The translations under genes were made by a program, and so were the position numbers. Positions 43,358 to 52,132 of a DNA stretch of 64,000 bases are shown here, piece by piece. Position 1 is the stretch's first letter, and every line of letters starts with the position of its first letter. The notes under the pieces are model-generated. The model saw only the letters and a list, made by a program, of their open reading frames with translations, had not been told where the DNA came from and did not search any database. Origin of the DNA: Chitinophaga qingshengii. GTDB taxonomy: Bacteria > Bacteroidota > Bacteroidia > Chitinophagales > Chitinophagaceae. The stretch is from assembly GCF_014529935.1 (NCBI RefSeq), contig NZ_JACVFC010000003.1, forward strand, positions 868,001-932,000, given 5' to 3'.

Positions 43358-45940
43358 CTATTCCTGCGGCGTTTCAGGCTCTTCTGCGGTTGCAGTATCC
43401 TGTTGTTCGGTAGTGTCGTTGGCTACAGTACCTTCTTCGCCGGCTACAGCTTCCATTCCTTCTTCTGTTTCTTCCTCCTGTTCATCCAGGCGGGCAACTG
43501 CTGCAATTTCATCAGCATCGTCCAGGCGGATCAGGCGAACGCCTTGTGTAGCACGTCCTGCTTCGCGGATGTCGGCCACCGCCATGCGGATGGTGATACC
43601 GGACTTACAGGTGATCATCAGGTCGTGTTTCTCCGTTACGTCCAGAATAGCGATCAGGTTACCGGTTTTCTCAGTGATATTAATGGTTTTCACCCCTTTA
43701 CCACCTCTGTTGGTGATACGGTATTCTTCAATATTGGTACGTTTACCGAAACCTTTTTCAGAAACCACCAGCACGGTCCGTGATTCGTCCTCTTTGTTCA
43801 CACAAATCATACCAACTACTTCGTCTTTCTCGCTGTCTACTTCAATACCTCTTACACCGATAGCACCGCGACCGGTGTCACGCACGGTATTTTCCGGGAA
43901 GCGGATAGCGCGGCCACTCTGGATAGCCATCATGATCTGGCTGTCGCCGGTGGTCAGTTTAGCTTCCAGCAGCTGATCGCCTTCGTTGATGGTAATAGCG
44001 TTCACGCCGTTCTGACGCGGGCGGGAGAATTCTTCCAGCAGCGTTTTTTTGATGATACCTTTTTTGGTACAGAGAACGATATAGTGATTGTTGATGAAGT
44101 CTTTATCACCCAGGTCCTTGATGTCGATGATCGCACGGATCTTATCGTCACCCGGCAGCTGGATCATGTTCTGGATAGCGCGGCCTTTTCCGCTCTTCTC
44201 TCCTTCCGGAATTTCGTATACTTTCAGCCAGTAGCAACGTCCTTTCTCGGTGAAGAACAGCATGGTATGGTGCGTAGAAGCGACGAACAGGTGTTCGATA
44301 TAATCTTCATCGCGTGTTTTACCACCGATGGCGCCGCGGCCACCACGTTTCTGCTGACGGTAATCGTATGCGGAAGTACGTTTGATATAACCCAGGTGGG
44401 AAATGGTGATCACCACATCTTCTTCTGCGATGATATCTTCGATTCTCATTTCGCTGGCGAGGTACTGGATTTCGGTTTTACGTTCGTCACCGAATTTCTT
44501 TTTCACCTCTTCCAGTTCGTCCTTGATGATTTTCATCCGGAGACCTTCGTCGGCCAGTACGTCTTTTAACCAGGCTATGAGTTTCATGATCTCGTCGTAT
44601 TCAGCGCGGATCTTATCACGTTCCATACCGGTCAGGCGTTGCAGACGCAATTCCAGGATGGCTTTGGCCTGTATTTCAGAAAGACCGAACTGGCTCATCA
44701 GACCGTCTCTCGCTACGTCCGGCGTATTGGAAGCACGGATCAGGGCGATCACTTCGTCCAGGTGGTCCAGGGCGATGAGATAACCTGCCAGGATATGTGC
44801 TTTTTCTTCTGCCTTGCGGAGATCGAAGCGTGTTCTTCTTACCACTACCTCGTGACGGAAATCGATGAACTCTGCCAGCATATCCTTCAGGTTAAGGATA
44901 CGCGGACGGCCTTTCACCAGGGCCACGTTGTTGATACCGTAGGAAGTCTGCAGCTCGGAGTATTTATAGAGCTGGTTGATGATCACGTTGGAAATAGCAT
45001 CCTTCTTGAGATCGATCACCAGGCGCATACCTTCACGGTCACTTTCGTCGCGTACATCGGTAATTCCTTCAATGATTTTATCGTTGACCAGCTGGGCGAT
45101 TTTCTGGTGCAGCACCGCCTTGTTGATCTGGTAAGGCAGTTCATAGATCACCAGTCTTTCGCGGCCATTTTTAGCCGTTTCCGCCATGATCTTGCCTCTT
45201 ACCACTACTCTGCCCCTTCCGGTCTCGAAGCCCTGTTTAACGCCTTCAAAACCATATATAATACCACCGGTAGGGAAGTCGGGGGCTTTAATGTGTTTGA
45301 TCAGTTCTTCAACGGTGATTTCCCGGTTGTCGATATAAGCCACGGCACCATCCACCACCTCTGTGAGGTTATGGGGCATAATGTTGGTGGCCATCCCTAC
45401 CGCAATACCGGAAGCGCCGTTTACCAGCAGGTTCGGGATACGGGTAGGCAACACGGTGGGTTCTTCCAGCGTGTCGTCGAAGTTGTTGGTAAAATCTACC
45501 GTTTCTTTTTCGATGTCTTCCAGCATTGCTTCCGCAATACGCTGCAGACGGATCTCGGTGTAACGCATCGCAGCGGGCATGTCACCGTCTACGGAACCGA
45601 AGTTACCCTGACCGTCCACCATGGGATAACGCATACTCCAGGGCTGGGCCAGACGTACAATGGTATCGTAGATAGAGGCGTCACCATGCGGGTGATACTT
45701 ACCCATTACCTCACCCACCACACGCGCTGACTTCTTGTAGGGCTTGTTGCTATGGTTGCCCAACTCATTCATTCCAAATAAAACGCGTCGGTGAACAGGC
45801 TTTAAACCATCTCTCACATCGGGCAAGGCACGACCCACGATTACAGACATCGAGTAATCGATGTAGGCCGTCTTCATTTGTTCCTCGATATTAATCTGGA
45901 CAATTCTCCCTTCCTGCTGATTTTCCGTGTGCTCTGTCAT
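43358..45940 (-). CDS. gyrA: DNA gyrase subunit A
   Basis: 860 residues from the ATG at 45940; a longer start would include the likely promoter. Cuts and rejoins DNA for negative supercoiling, together with GyrB. Active-site Tyr127 in 'AAMRYTE', DNA-binding 'KPVHRRVLF', and the GyrA box 'QKRGGRG' in the C-terminal pinwheel, then an acidic tail. The quinolone position equal to E. coli Ser83 is Ala88 here ('YHPHGDASIYDT'). Confidence 0.98.
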   Translation of the reverse strand: MTEHTENQQEGRIVQINIEEQMKTAYIDYSMSVIVGRALPDVRDGLKPVHRRVLFGMNELGNHSNKPYKKSARVVGEVMGKYHPHGDASIYDTIVRLAQPWSMRYPMVDGQGNFGSVDGDMPAAMRYTEIRLQRIAEAMLEDIEKETVDFTNNFDDTLEEPTVLPTRIPNLLVNGASGIAVGMATNIMPHNLTEVVDGAVAYIDNREITVEELIKHIKAPDFPTGGIIYGFEGVKQGFETGRGRVVVRGKIMAETAKNGRERLVIYELPYQINKAVLHQKIAQLVNDKIIEGITDVRDESDREGMRLVIDLKKDAISNVIINQLYKYSELQTSYGINNVALVKGRPRILNLKDMLAEFIDFRHEVVVRRTRFDLRKAEEKAHILAGYLIALDHLDEVIALIRASNTPDVARDGLMSQFGLSEIQAKAILELRLQRLTGMERDKIRAEYDEIMKLIAWLKDVLADEGLRMKIIKDELEEVKKKFGDERKTEIQYLASEMRIEDIIAEEDVVITISHLGYIKRTSAYDYRQQKRGGRGAIGGKTRDEDYIEHLFVASTHHTMLFFTEKGRCYWLKVYEIPEGEKSGKGRAIQNMIQLPGDDKIRAIIDIKDLGDKDFINNHYIVLCTKKGIIKKTLLEEFSRPRQNGVNAITINEGDQLLEAKLTTGDSQIMMAIQSGRAIRFPENTVRDTGRGAIGVRGIEVDSEKDEVVGMICVNKEDESRTVLVVSEKGFGKRTNIEEYRITNRGGKGVKTINITEKTGNLIAILDVTEKHDLMITCKSGITIRMAVADIREAGRATQGVRLIRLDDADEIAAVARLDEQEEETEEGMEAVAGEEGTVANDTTEQQDTATAEEPETPQE

Positions 45941-46361
45941 TTTGTGTGTTGATTTACAGTTTTTTCTGCTGAAAACAGATAAAGGCAAATATAGCCATTT
46001 CGGCCCTTATTCAGGCCTAAAATCGAAGAAATGTGAATAAAAACATCATTGTGTTAATCAATTATATAGCGCATTCGATATATGACTGATTTTTCCCATA
46101 ATCAACAACCATTTTTTACTTTTCTGCGTTAGTATGTGTAATGGTTTAATTTTACTTTATCTAAAATATGTATAAATACGGAAATATATCGGAAATTAAA
46201 TATTGGCAAAGTATTTGTTTTTAATAGACTGATAATCAATAGATCCAATCATCCAATGTTATCTATTGGGCGGAATATGCACCGAAATTTACTGTCTGTT
46301 CGAACATAAACATCACAAATGCTGTTATTCCCCTGATTCTTAACCTTTTCTAAAAAAGACT
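45941..46361. other. 421-bp AT-rich region between divergent gyrA and saccharopine dehydrogenase-like genes
   Basis: No reading frame of note. It holds a TATATTTG element for gyrA at 45986-45993 (minus) and an 8-bp inverted repeat CAATAGAT ... ATCTATTG at 46237-46268 about 95 bases ahead of the + gene, which could be an operator. The rest is A/T-rich with no recognised RNA. Confidence 0.6.
45986..45993 (-). promoter_or_regulatory. Candidate -7 element TATATTTG for gyrA
   Basis: Exact TAnnTTTG match on the minus strand, 45 bases ahead of the ATG at 45940. It supports that start over one at 45988. Confidence 0.5.
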
Positions 46362-47690
46362 ATGAAGAATATATTGTTGTTTGGGGCCGGAAAATCGGCG
46401 ACCAGCCTGATCGATTATCTGCTGGCCAATGCTCCTAGACAAAAATGGCATATCACGGTAGCGGACCATGACCTGATGCTCATCAAATCCAAAACCGGCA
46501 AATCATATTATGCCACCCCGGCTGCTATCGACATTAAAGACCAGGCTGCCCGGCAACAACTCATCCAGGAAACGGACCTGGTAATCTCCCTGCTCCCGCC
46601 CCACCTGCATATCACCGTGGCCAAGGATTGCCTCCAGTTCCATAAAAACCTCCTCACCGCTTCCTATATAGACCCCGAAGTACGTAAACTCGAAAAAGAT
46701 ATTGAAAAAGCCGGCCTCCTGTTCATGTATGAAATGGGGCTGGATCCCGGCATCGATCATATGTCTGCCATGAAACTCATTCACTCTATTGAGAAAAAAG
46801 GCGGACAAATATTCTCCTTTAAATCTTACTGCGGTGGACTCATCTCCCCGGAAAGCCTGGATAATCCCTGGCAGTACAAAATTTCCTGGAATGCCCGCAA
46901 CGTAGTACTGGCCGGCGCTTCGGGGGCCATTTATCGCGACAAGGGCAAAACCCGCGAAGTAACTTACGAACAACTGTTCGATCATAATAAAACCATCCAG
47001 GTACCCGGACTGGGCAAACTCGCCTACTACCCCAACCGCGACTCCCTCGGCTACATGGAAGCATATAAACTGGAGAACATCGCTACGTTTATGCGCGCTA
47101 CCCTCCGCTACCCCGATTTCTGCGAAGGCTGGAACGCCCTGGTTAAACTCGGGCTCACTACCGATAACGGTAAATCACAAACAGACAACCTCAGTTACTT
47201 CGATTGGGCCATCCAACACATAGAAGGCGCCGATAAACACACCGGACATGAAGAAGTAATGGCTAAATTCCTGGGAGTGAGCAGTAAATCCAAAGTGATC
47301 CGCCAGCTGAAGTTCCTCGGACTGCTAAACGGCGACCAGATCAACCTGGGAGAAAAAACCAACGCGGAAATACTGCAACATGTGGTGGAAGATAAACTCA
47401 GAATGGAACCTTCCGATAAAGACATGATCGTAATGATGCATGAAATTGAGTTTGAACGCCGCAACATGGCTACCCGCATGCACAGTTATATGATCACCCA
47501 GGGAGAAGACAACGTCCGCACAGCGATGGCTAAAACCGTAGGCCTGCCGCTGGGTATCTTCGCCAAACTGCTGCTGCAGGAAAAGATTACGCTCACCGGT
47601 CTGCAAATACCCGTAATGCCGGAGGTCTACAACCCAGTACTGAAAGAACTCGAAGAATTTGATATCCGTTTTGAAGAAAGTTTTGAGTAG
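46362..47690 (+). CDS. Saccharopine dehydrogenase-like oxidoreductase
   Basis: 442 residues. N-terminal Rossmann motif 'LLFGAGKSATSLIDYLL' and the C-terminal saccharopine dehydrogenase fold ('MYEMGLDPGIDHMSAMKLIHSI', 'GGLISPE'). It resembles the lysine-forming/splitting enzymes of the LYS9 type. In Bacteroidota it is often annotated as saccharopine or carboxynorspermidine-type dehydrogenase, and the exact substrate is not clear from sequence alone. Single gene with a good terminator. Confidence 0.85.
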   Translation: MKNILLFGAGKSATSLIDYLLANAPRQKWHITVADHDLMLIKSKTGKSYYATPAAIDIKDQAARQQLIQETDLVISLLPPHLHITVAKDCLQFHKNLLTASYIDPEVRKLEKDIEKAGLLFMYEMGLDPGIDHMSAMKLIHSIEKKGGQIFSFKSYCGGLISPESLDNPWQYKISWNARNVVLAGASGAIYRDKGKTREVTYEQLFDHNKTIQVPGLGKLAYYPNRDSLGYMEAYKLENIATFMRATLRYPDFCEGWNALVKLGLTTDNGKSQTDNLSYFDWAIQHIEGADKHTGHEEVMAKFLGVSSKSKVIRQLKFLGLLNGDQINLGEKTNAEILQHVVEDKLRMEPSDKDMIVMMHEIEFERRNMATRMHSYMITQGEDNVRTAMAKTVGLPLGIFAKLLLQEKITLTGLQIPVMPEVYNPVLKELEEFDIRFEESFE

Positions 47691-47742
47691 AAGATATGGC
47701 TTCCTATGATAAACACTAACGGAGAAGTAAGGATTTAGTGAG

Positions 47743-47766
47743 AGCTCCCCGCCTGAACGGGGAGCT
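47743..47766. terminator. Rho-independent terminator
   Basis: 9-bp stem AGCTCCCCG/CGGGGAGCT (47743-47751 with 47758-47766) followed by TTTATTTTT on the + strand, 52 bases past the saccharopine dehydrogenase-like gene. It also faces the sirtuin gene end at 47774. Confidence 0.88.
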
Positions 47767-47773
47767 TTTATTT

Positions 47774-48451
47774 TTACAATAGCGTGAGCAGTTCCGCTAC
47801 ACCGGTCGTAGCCGGCTTTTCAATACAGATCAGTTTATCGTAATCTTCCACTGCGGGCAGCTTTTTATCGATCAGATAAATCGCCGTTTCCGGCCGCACA
47901 TAATTCAACAGACTGGCTGCCGGATACACCTGCAGCGAAGTGCCGATCACCACAAAAATATCAGCCCACATCACTTCACGCACGGCCTGTTCAATCATCG
48001 GCACGGCTTCCCCAAACCACACGATGTGCGGCCTTAACTGGCCCCCGTCTTCCGCCAGGTCACCCAGACGGATATCGTCCTGTATATCAAAAATCGCTTC
48101 TTCGTTTTTCACACTGCGCATCTTAAAAATTTCTCCATGCAGGTGCAACACACGGGAAGAACCACCCCGCTCATGCAGATCATCAATGTTCTGTGTGATG
48201 ACACGCACGTCGTATTTCTCTTCCAGCCGGGCTAACCCTGTATGCGCGGCGTTGGGGTGCGCGTTTTTCACATCACGGCGACGGCTATTATAAAAGTCCA
48301 GCACCAGACCTGGATTCTTCTCCCAGCCTTTGGGAGAAGCTACTTCATACACATCATAACCTTCCCATAACCCGTCGGTGTCACGAAAAGTCCGGAGGCC
48401 ACTTTCTGCGCTGATGCCGGCTCCGGTCAGCACCACTAATCTTGGTTTCAT
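47774..48451 (-). CDS. cobB: Sirtuin, NAD-dependent protein deacylase (zinc-free type)
   Basis: 225 residues from the ATG at 48451. NAD-binding 'GAGISAESGLRTFRD', 'QNIDDLHERGG' and catalytic His in 'LHGEIFKMRS' are present. The usual four zinc-binding Cys between 'LHGE' and 'RPHIVWFGE' are absent, a feature of Bacteroidota sirtuins. 'FYNSRR' carries the Tyr-x-x-Arg pair of class III desuccinylase-type enzymes. Removes acyl groups from lysine using NAD. Confidence 0.92.
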   Translation of the reverse strand: MKPRLVVLTGAGISAESGLRTFRDTDGLWEGYDVYEVASPKGWEKNPGLVLDFYNSRRRDVKNAHPNAAHTGLARLEEKYDVRVITQNIDDLHERGGSSRVLHLHGEIFKMRSVKNEEAIFDIQDDIRLGDLAEDGGQLRPHIVWFGEAVPMIEQAVREVMWADIFVVIGTSLQVYPAASLLNYVRPETAIYLIDKKLPAVEDYDKLICIEKPATTGVAELLTLL

Positions 48452-48473
48452 ATGTTTGTAACGTTTAAATGAA

Positions 48474-49334
48474 TCAGGCTGCCAGGGCTTTGTTTTTCCT
48501 CCGGCGCCTTCTGATAAATATAAAAAGAAAAACGGCAACAAGTATCAAAGGCCACCAGCTCATTCCGTCAATTAACAGTCCCAGTACATTGTTCCAGCCT
48601 TCATGAAGAGCCAGCCAGGCTCTCGGAAAGAAGCCCGGTGCTTCCGGTGAGGACAGGGCCAGTACCTGGTAATACTCCAGGTGGATGGTGCTATAACTGG
48701 CCTGGCGGTCCATGTATTGCAGTCTGCCTTTGGCCGCTTCAATCTCTTCACGGATAGATTTCAGCTGGGCTTCCACTTCCAATACCTCTTTTACGTTATG
48801 CGCCTGTTTCAGGATTTCCAGATAACGTTGTTCGGTAGCTACCCTGGTTTTCATACGGGCGTCCAGATCTACATATTCCGTAGTGACATCCTGTGAGTTG
48901 ATGCTTTTTTCATCCAGCCGGGACACCCCGCTGGTCAGGCTTTCCACGCAACTGTCGAACGCTTTTGCCGGCACTTTAATATCCAGCTGGTTACGGATCT
49001 GCGTACCATCGCCATGTTGTGTTTCGGCTAAAATAAAACCACCGGATTTACTAACAATACCGGCTATACGTTTTTTTGCTACGGAAAAATCTTCTACGGA
49101 ATACACGATCCGGGCTGTTCTGATGATTTTCTGGTCGGGAACGTCCGCGGCGGGTTGCTCAGTCACCATTTTTGCATCGCTCACGACTGCATCTTCCACG
49201 GGGGCCATGAGCCCGGCAGGTGCGGTTTCGTTTTCAACGGCGGCTGGTGCGGGGGCTATGCTGGCGGCGGGTGTATTGGGGTGACTACAGGCTACCAGTA
49301 TACAAAAGGCGGAAACAAGGGTTAAGTACTTCAT
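48474..49334 (-). CDS. DUF4349-family lipoprotein
   Basis: 286 residues from the ATG at 49334 with lipobox 'CILVAC'. A low-complexity Ala/Pro linker follows, then the DUF4349 core (about 85-245: 'RTARIVYSVEDFSVAKKRI', 'SGGFILAETQ', 'DVTTEYVDLDARMKTRVA' coiled-coil) and a C-terminal membrane helix (about 255-275) with a basic tail. Probably anchored twice, at the outer leaflet by lipid and by the helix. Role unknown. It follows the EVE gene with a 33-bp-arm palindrome between them. Confidence 0.85.
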   Translation of the reverse strand: MKYLTLVSAFCILVACSHPNTPAASIAPAPAAVENETAPAGLMAPVEDAVVSDAKMVTEQPAADVPDQKIIRTARIVYSVEDFSVAKKRIAGIVSKSGGFILAETQHGDGTQIRNQLDIKVPAKAFDSCVESLTSGVSRLDEKSINSQDVTTEYVDLDARMKTRVATEQRYLEILKQAHNVKEVLEVEAQLKSIREEIEAAKGRLQYMDRQASYSTIHLEYYQVLALSSPEAPGFFPRAWLALHEGWNNVLGLLIDGMSWWPLILVAVFLFIFIRRRRRKNKALAA

Positions 49335-49390
49335 CGTAATGGAATTTCCGGTATGATGCGGGGAATTTGGAAACTCCATAATCATTTAGG

Positions 49391-49482
49391 GATTTTTTGA
49401 TTTTTTGATTTTCGAATTTTTGCATTTGAAAAAAACAATTCTTTTAAACGCAAAAATTCGAAAATCAAAAAATCAAAAAATC
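49391..49482. repeat. 33-bp perfect palindrome of GATTTTTT repeats
   Basis: Arms 49391-49423 and 49450-49482 are exact inverted copies of a (GATTTTTT)n-like sequence ending TTTTCGAATTTTTGC, with a 26-base loop. It begins 7 bases past the EVE stop (49490) on the minus strand and lies between two genes of the same direction. Confidence 0.85.
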
Positions 49483-49489
49483 GAAAATC

Positions 49490-49900
49490 TTATTTCATGC
49501 CTCCCATTTCCATGATCACGTCAAACTGATCTTTGGTCACGTCGCATACAGACAGGCGGCCCTGGCGGATCAGCGAGAGGTCGGCTAATTTTTTTTCCAC
49601 TTTCATCTGAGCCAGGGTAACGGGTACCTTAAAGGCTTTGACCGGCTTCAGGTCCACCACTACCCAGTTAGGGTCCGGGGTGGTAGGGTCCTGGTAATGT
49701 TCTTTGGCCACTTCAGCCAGACCAACCACAGCGAGGCCTTCGTTGCTGTGGTAGAACAATACCTGGTCGCCTTTTTTCATGGCTTTGAGGTTGTTACGGG
49801 CCTGGTAGTTACGGACACCGTCCCAAAAGGTTTTTTTATCTTTTACGAACTGGTCCCACGAATACTTAAAAGGTTCCGATTTAACAAGCCAGTAGTTCAT
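49490..49900 (-). CDS. EVE-domain protein
   Basis: 136 residues. The domain begins at once ('MNYWLVKSEPFKYSWDQFVKDKKTFWDGVRNYQARNNLKAM') with the conserved aromatic and 'GVRNYQARNN' pocket. EVE domains relate to PUA/YTH folds and bind modified bases in nucleic acids; partners vary. It sits 16 bp downstream of a CCG-motif protein gene. No restriction system is near. Confidence 0.92.
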   Translation of the reverse strand: MNYWLVKSEPFKYSWDQFVKDKKTFWDGVRNYQARNNLKAMKKGDQVLFYHSNEGLAVVGLAEVAKEHYQDPTTPDPNWVVVDLKPVKAFKVPVTLAQMKVEKKLADLSLIRQGRLSVCDVTKDQFDVIMEMGGMK

Positions 49901-49916
49901 GTGTTACTTTTTTGGT

Positions 49917-50636
49917 TTACCATCCACTCGCCAGTACATCGGCGATGTGCATCACTTTAATAGGAGTACCGTGTTTACGGATGTAGCCGTCGAGGTGCAT
50001 CAGGCAGGACAAATCGGTAGAGATGAGATAATCTGCGCCGCTGTTGACTGCGTTGTTGACTTTCTGTTCACCCATACCGACGGAGATAGGTTCGAATTTT
50101 ACGGAGAAAGTACCGCCGAATCCGCAACATACTTCACAATCGTTCATCTCCTTCAGTTCCAGGCCTTTCACCTTTTCCAATAGTTTGCGGGGGCCTTCCT
50201 TAATACCGCATTCGCGCAAAGCGCCGCAGGCATCGTGGTAGGTACCTACGCCGTTGAGCGTAGCGCCCAGGTCTGTAACGTGCAATACATCCGTCAGGAA
50301 TTCCGTGAACTCGTAGAGGTTTTTACGCAACAGTTTCACTTCGTTATGAACGGCGGAATTGTCGAATAATTTAGTATAGTAATTACGGACAAAACCCGTG
50401 CAGGACCCACTGGGAGCAACGATATAATCGAATGTTTTAAAGTCCTTGATAAACTTGGTGCCCACTGTCCGGCATTCGTCCTGGTATCCGGCATTGTAGG
50501 CGGGCTGGCCGCAACAGGTTTGCTCCGGGTTATACATCACGTTACATCCGAGTTTCTCCAGCACTTTCACCATATTGAAAGCGGTTTCGGGGAACAGCTG
50601 GTCTACGAAACATGGTATAAATAACTGTACATTCAT
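49917..50636 (-). CDS. Cysteine-rich CCG-domain protein, LutA/YkgE-like
   Basis: 239 residues with two CCG domains ('TCCGQPAYNAG' about 61-70, 'CEVCCGFGGTFS' about 179-190) that bind Fe-S clusters. Such proteins form the LutA subunit of the lactate-oxidising LutABC complex. LutB and LutC are not adjacent here, so this copy may serve elsewhere or be a stand-alone YkgE form. Confidence 0.88.
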   Translation of the reverse strand: MNVQLFIPCFVDQLFPETAFNMVKVLEKLGCNVMYNPEQTCCGQPAYNAGYQDECRTVGTKFIKDFKTFDYIVAPSGSCTGFVRNYYTKLFDNSAVHNEVKLLRKNLYEFTEFLTDVLHVTDLGATLNGVGTYHDACGALRECGIKEGPRKLLEKVKGLELKEMNDCEVCCGFGGTFSVKFEPISVGMGEQKVNNAVNSGADYLISTDLSCLMHLDGYIRKHGTPIKVMHIADVLASGW

Positions 50637-50725
50637 CTTAGTATTTTTTAGCGGTGAACCGCAGGTTGTGCAGAGGGATGGTTACATCGGACAATGAATA
50701 AAGGCTGACAACCATTGGTACGGTG

Positions 50726-51229
50726 CTAAACTCCTCTCTCCAGGTCTCTTTGTAACGCGATCATCTTCAGTGCGGTGATAGCAGCTTCTTCGCCTTTGTG
50801 GCCATGTACGCCGCCCAGCCGGTCTTTCGCCTGTTGCTCATTGTCTACTGTCAATATCCCGAATATAACGGGAACGGGCAATTGAAGATTGAGCTGCAGG
50901 ATGCCTTCTGTCACAGCTTTACATACATAGTCAAAATGCGGTGTTTCGCCGCGGATCACGCAACCGAAAGCAATAATAGCGCCAGGTTGCTTTGGGGTGC
51001 CTTTGGTGTTTTCCCAATACTGTTTGCAGGCGTAGGGCAATTCAAACGCGCCCGGCACTACGATTTTTGAGGTATTGGACACTTTGTATTGTGCTAATGA
51101 TTTTTCGCAACCGGCTACCAGCTCATTGACGATGGTATCATTCCATTCGGTATACACTATAACAACACTGGCATCCTCCAGGTTGAGAATGCCAGCATCA
51201 TTTAACAAGCTTTTATTATTGTCAGACAT
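50726..51229 (-). CDS. ribH: 6,7-dimethyl-8-ribityllumazine synthase
   Basis: 167 residues, normal length. Condenses 5-amino-6-ribitylaminouracil with 3,4-dihydroxy-2-butanone-4-phosphate in riboflavin synthesis. Motifs: 'VIVYTEWNDTIVNELVAGC', 'VPGAFELPYACKQ', 'AIIAFGCVIRGETPHFDYVCKAVTEG' with the catalytic His, and 'NEQQAKDRLGGVHGHKGEEAA'. Downstream of a TPR protein gene; no FMN riboswitch is seen. Confidence 0.97.
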   Translation of the reverse strand: MSDNNKSLLNDAGILNLEDASVVIVYTEWNDTIVNELVAGCEKSLAQYKVSNTSKIVVPGAFELPYACKQYWENTKGTPKQPGAIIAFGCVIRGETPHFDYVCKAVTEGILQLNLQLPVPVIFGILTVDNEQQAKDRLGGVHGHKGEEAAITALKMIALQRDLERGV

Positions 51230-51245
51230 ACATTCAATTTAAAAC

Positions 51246-51316
51246 TACGAATAACGAGTTACAAATGATGCATGATAGGGAATCCTTCATTCGTCATTTA
51301 TAACTCGTCATTTGTA
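51246..51316. repeat. Imperfect palindrome of ACGAGTTA-type repeats
   Basis: Arms 51246-51274 and 51288-51316 pair at 24 of 29 positions, several of the others as wobbles, with a 13-base loop. It lies between the TPR gene stop (51324) and the ribH start (51229), both on the minus strand. The repeat unit differs from the GATTTTTT palindrome at 49391. Confidence 0.7.
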
Positions 51317-51323
51317 ATGGATA

Positions 51324-52022
51324 TTAGTTCTTTACGTCTCCCAGTCTGGCCAGGTATTTATCCATTTCGCGGCCTTCGTTGGTGAGTGGGAATTTTTCTT
51401 TAATTTCTTTATAGATAGTGATGGCTTCCTGTGGTTTACCAGCTTTTTCCAGTGCCATACCAGCGCGGAACAGGTAAACAGGAGAAGTCAGTTCATTATC
51501 GTTGTAGTGACCGGCTTTTTTATAAGCTTCGATACCTTCAGCGGTTTTGTTGAGCTCCATATAAGCGTCACCGATCAGGCCCAGTGCAGTAGGCTGCAGC
51601 AGCAGATCGTCTGCACTGAAAGAGTTCAGCATGTCGATACCTTTCTGATATTCACCCAGGCGGATATAACATACGCCGGCGCTGTATTTTGCCAGGTTAC
51701 CAGCTTTAGTGCCACCGTATTTGTTTACTACCTGCAGGAAACCGTAGTTGTTACCATCGCCATTCAAAGCCAGTTTGAAAGAGTCCACGGCGAAGTAATT
51801 CTGTGCGTGGAAGATCATTTCCTGTGCTTTGGTTTCATTGGGTTGTTTAACGAAACGGTTATAGGCGAAGAAACCGCCTACAACTACTACTACAGCCAAC
51901 AGGGCGATAGTAATGACGTTTTTGTTTTTAACGAAAAAGTCTTCCGCTTGGTGCATGGACTTTTCCAGGTCAAAATTTGTTGCAGGTTGCGGCGTGGTGG
52001 CTTTATCTTTAGTTTCTGCCAT
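51324..52022 (-). CDS. TPR protein with one membrane helix
   Basis: 232 residues. A cytoplasmic segment (about 1-32) is followed by one membrane helix (about 38-60, 'VITIALLAVVVVVGGFFAY') and TPR-like helices (about 65-230), as in YfgM-type ancillary proteins of the Sec translocon. Bacteroidota have many of these; function inferred only from fold. Upstream lies pdhA. Confidence 0.82.
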   Translation of the reverse strand: MAETKDKATTPQPATNFDLEKSMHQAEDFFVKNKNVITIALLAVVVVVGGFFAYNRFVKQPNETKAQEMIFHAQNYFAVDSFKLALNGDGNNYGFLQVVNKYGGTKAGNLAKYSAGVCYIRLGEYQKGIDMLNSFSADDLLLQPTALGLIGDAYMELNKTAEGIEAYKKAGHYNDNELTSPVYLFRAGMALEKAGKPQEAITIYKEIKEKFPLTNEGREMDKYLARLGDVKN

Positions 52023-52132
52023 TTTAAAAGGTAATTGTGATTGCTTGGTTATTTAATAGGTATCAATGAACAACAGTTAGCTTTCAGCCTTTTGGAAAAG
52101 GTGGAAAGCTAACTGCTGCGTACTATTAAGCT

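Noticed and set aside
44639..45730. A 363-codon open frame on the + strand
   Set aside because: Antisense to gyrA, no domain features; the gyrA frame is unmistakable.
51230..51323. FMN riboswitch ahead of ribH
   Set aside because: The region holds only the imperfect palindrome and is too short and AT-rich for the conserved RFN element.
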